A stretch of DNA of 55,558 nt from positions 1 to 55,558 of the forward strand of contig NZ_LMUY01000081.1 in assembly GCF_009765685.1 (NCBI RefSeq), in the 5' to 3' direction. The first letter of the stretch is position 1. Each line of letters begins with the position of its first letter. This stretch comes from Acidisphaera sp. L21 (GTDB taxonomy: Bacteria > Pseudomonadota > Alphaproteobacteria > Acetobacterales > Acetobacteraceae). A model generated the notes under the pieces. It was given only the letters and a program-made list of their open reading frames with translations. It searched no databases and was not told where the DNA came from. The translations under genes and the position numbers were made by a program. This document shows, piece by piece, positions 54,591 to 55,558 of this stretch.

Positions 54591-55557
54591 CTAAGTGGTG
54601 GCGTAGCCCTGCATCAGTCGCATCCACTCAGTCAAAAGGGCCGGTTCAATCCATGCTGCAAAGCGCTGCATAGCAGTCCACAGGTGCCGTGGAACTCGCA
54701 TTGAGCCGAAGGCCGCAAGGGTGTCGCGGCTAAGGGTTATGTCTGCCGCCTGGAGCGACGCCCTCGACCTGGTTGTTTCCAGGATGCGGCCCCCATTTGG
54801 GTAAGTTAAAAAGTTGGCCGGCATTCGGCAGACATGATCGCAAGCCTCTCTCAGGGCGCGAAAGACGGCCATCGCGGCTTCCCCGGCGAAGGTGGCGCCG
54901 ATCCGCAGGTCTCGCTGGGTTGCAGCCCCATCGGTCAAAGCCTGCCATCCTGGCCCGGCGAAACCGAGCCCCTCGGCCCCATGGCGATTACCAGGGGTTT
55001 GCGGCAGATTCGAAGCGGTCAAAGGAATATAAAGCCGTAGCCAATAAAGCCCGATCAATCCCAATGGCAGGCGGATGTGGTCGTCACCATCTTCCTCGGC
55101 CAACCCGCCCGCCGCGTCAGCGGCCCGGCACAGCACGCGCAGCAGGCCGAGCTTGTAGGTAGCGCTCTTGGCGTCATTAAGCACCAGATGGCGGAGCAGT
55201 GGGAGGGCTCCAGTCCCGTCGTCCGGCAATCTCAAAACGACGTTCGTCCAGGAAATACCAGGCCGGCTTTGGAGGTCAGCCGAGGCAACCGACCGTAGCA
55301 CCTGCATGCCCTGGGTTCGTGCGAGGTCCTCGACCTCGGCGAGGTTGACGGGATAGCCGCCCCTACCGTCATCCGGCCCGTTCCGGAGCGTCATGACCAT
55401 CAGTCCACCGGATCGCATCAGGCCGACCAGTTTCCGAAAGGCACGAGGGCGATCGGCGGGAGGCACGTGCTGCCACACCGCGCTAAGTGATAGGACGTCG
55501 GCAGCGACACCCAACCGGGAGGTTGCGGGCAGGGCAGGGAGGCTGTCTGTGACCCAT
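54591..55557 (-). CDS. SAM-dependent methyltransferase, start beyond the window
   Basis: Partial gene; the frame is open to the right edge. The visible part begins inside the methyltransferase fold (ADVLSLSAVWQHVP, LVGLMRSGGLMVMTLRNGP, EVEDLARTQGMQVL). A long C-terminal region (IRLPLGLIGLYWLRLYIPLT, LGFAGPGWQAL) follows, which I associate with HNH-linked methyltransferases. It ends at an in-frame TAG before the HNH part. A modification or modification-linked defence role is inferred from the HNH partner and the island context. Confidence 0.7.
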   Translation of the reverse strand, partial: WVTDSLPALPATSRLGVAADVLSLSAVWQHVPPADRPRAFRKLVGLMRSGGLMVMTLRNGPDDGRGGYPVNLAEVEDLARTQGMQVLRSVASADLQSRPGISWTNVVLRLPDDGTGALPLLRHLVLNDAKSATYKLGLLRVLCRAADAAGGLAEEDGDDHIRLPLGLIGLYWLRLYIPLTASNLPQTPGNRHGAEGLGFAGPGWQALTDGAATQRDLRIGATFAGEAAMAVFRALREACDHVCRMPANFLTYPNGGRILETTRSRASLQAADITLSRDTLAAFGSMRVPRHLWTAMQRFAAWIEPALLTEWMRLMQGYATT

Positions 55558-55558
55558 T

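Overview
The window looks like a high-GC alphaproteobacterial genome, most plausibly Acetobacteraceae or a relative. This is inferred from overall base composition, the style of the gene families (CopC/CopD-cytochrome c, RraA with an MHS transporter, tannase, methyltransferase-HNH) and a fragment of an alphaproteobacterial-type tRNA-Gly. No rRNA, complete tRNA or CRISPR array was seen. The left 30 kb is a loosely packed, partly decaying metabolic region. The right 25 kb is a dense accessory and defence island.

Left region (1-30 kb). An HD phosphohydrolase, an epoxide-hydrolase-like alpha/beta hydrolase and an MFS exporter come first. Next is a minus-strand cluster (11742 to 4903): a tannase-family esterase, CopC, a CopD-cytochrome c fusion, an LVIVD-repeat secreted protein and a polytopic membrane protein. 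A degenerate metallo-beta-lactamase-fold protein follows. A catabolic unit comes next: an MHS transporter faces a FadR-type regulator and an RraA-like aldolase across a perfect inverted repeat. From the IS630 element (16605-17867) onward many genes are broken: an esterase tail, a histidine-kinase tail joined head-on to a short-chain dehydrogenase, a frameshifted TylF methyltransferase, a frameshifted DsbA/FrnE protein and an N-terminally deleted DnaE2. Intact genes among them are a PHB-depolymerase-type esterase, a cyclophilin, a flavin reductase, a bicupin and a LysE exporter.

Right region (31-55.5 kb). A tyrosine recombinase, a small YubB-like protein and an orphan ScpA kleisin form one operon. 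A PDDEXK (DUF1016) nuclease behind a long perfect palindrome follows. The 3' half of tRNA-Gly(GCC) with its terminator marks an integration site at 35254-35303. To its right lie a DUF3223 gene, a complete Hachiman (HamA/HamB) system, an array of iterated motifs, a truncated TraG and a beheaded caspase-like gene.

An XRE-GTPase + HEPN pair (42197-44949) then diverges from a five-gene operon (45212-52097): an 82-residue protein, an SMC/Rad50-like ATPase with zinc hook and zinc ribbon, an HD-GHKL (Hsp90-like) ATPase, a DUF3223 protein with an HNH-like tail (frameshifted), and a 272-residue unknown. I do not recognise this divergent block as a named system; it is the best candidate here for undescribed biology. 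A frameshifted ISL3 element and an HNH + methyltransferase pair (in one frame, split by an amber codon) close the window.

Coupling by 1-8 bp overlaps is pervasive in the defence operons. Several genes elsewhere carry single-base frameshifts, so either real decay or residual indel errors in the assembly must be considered.
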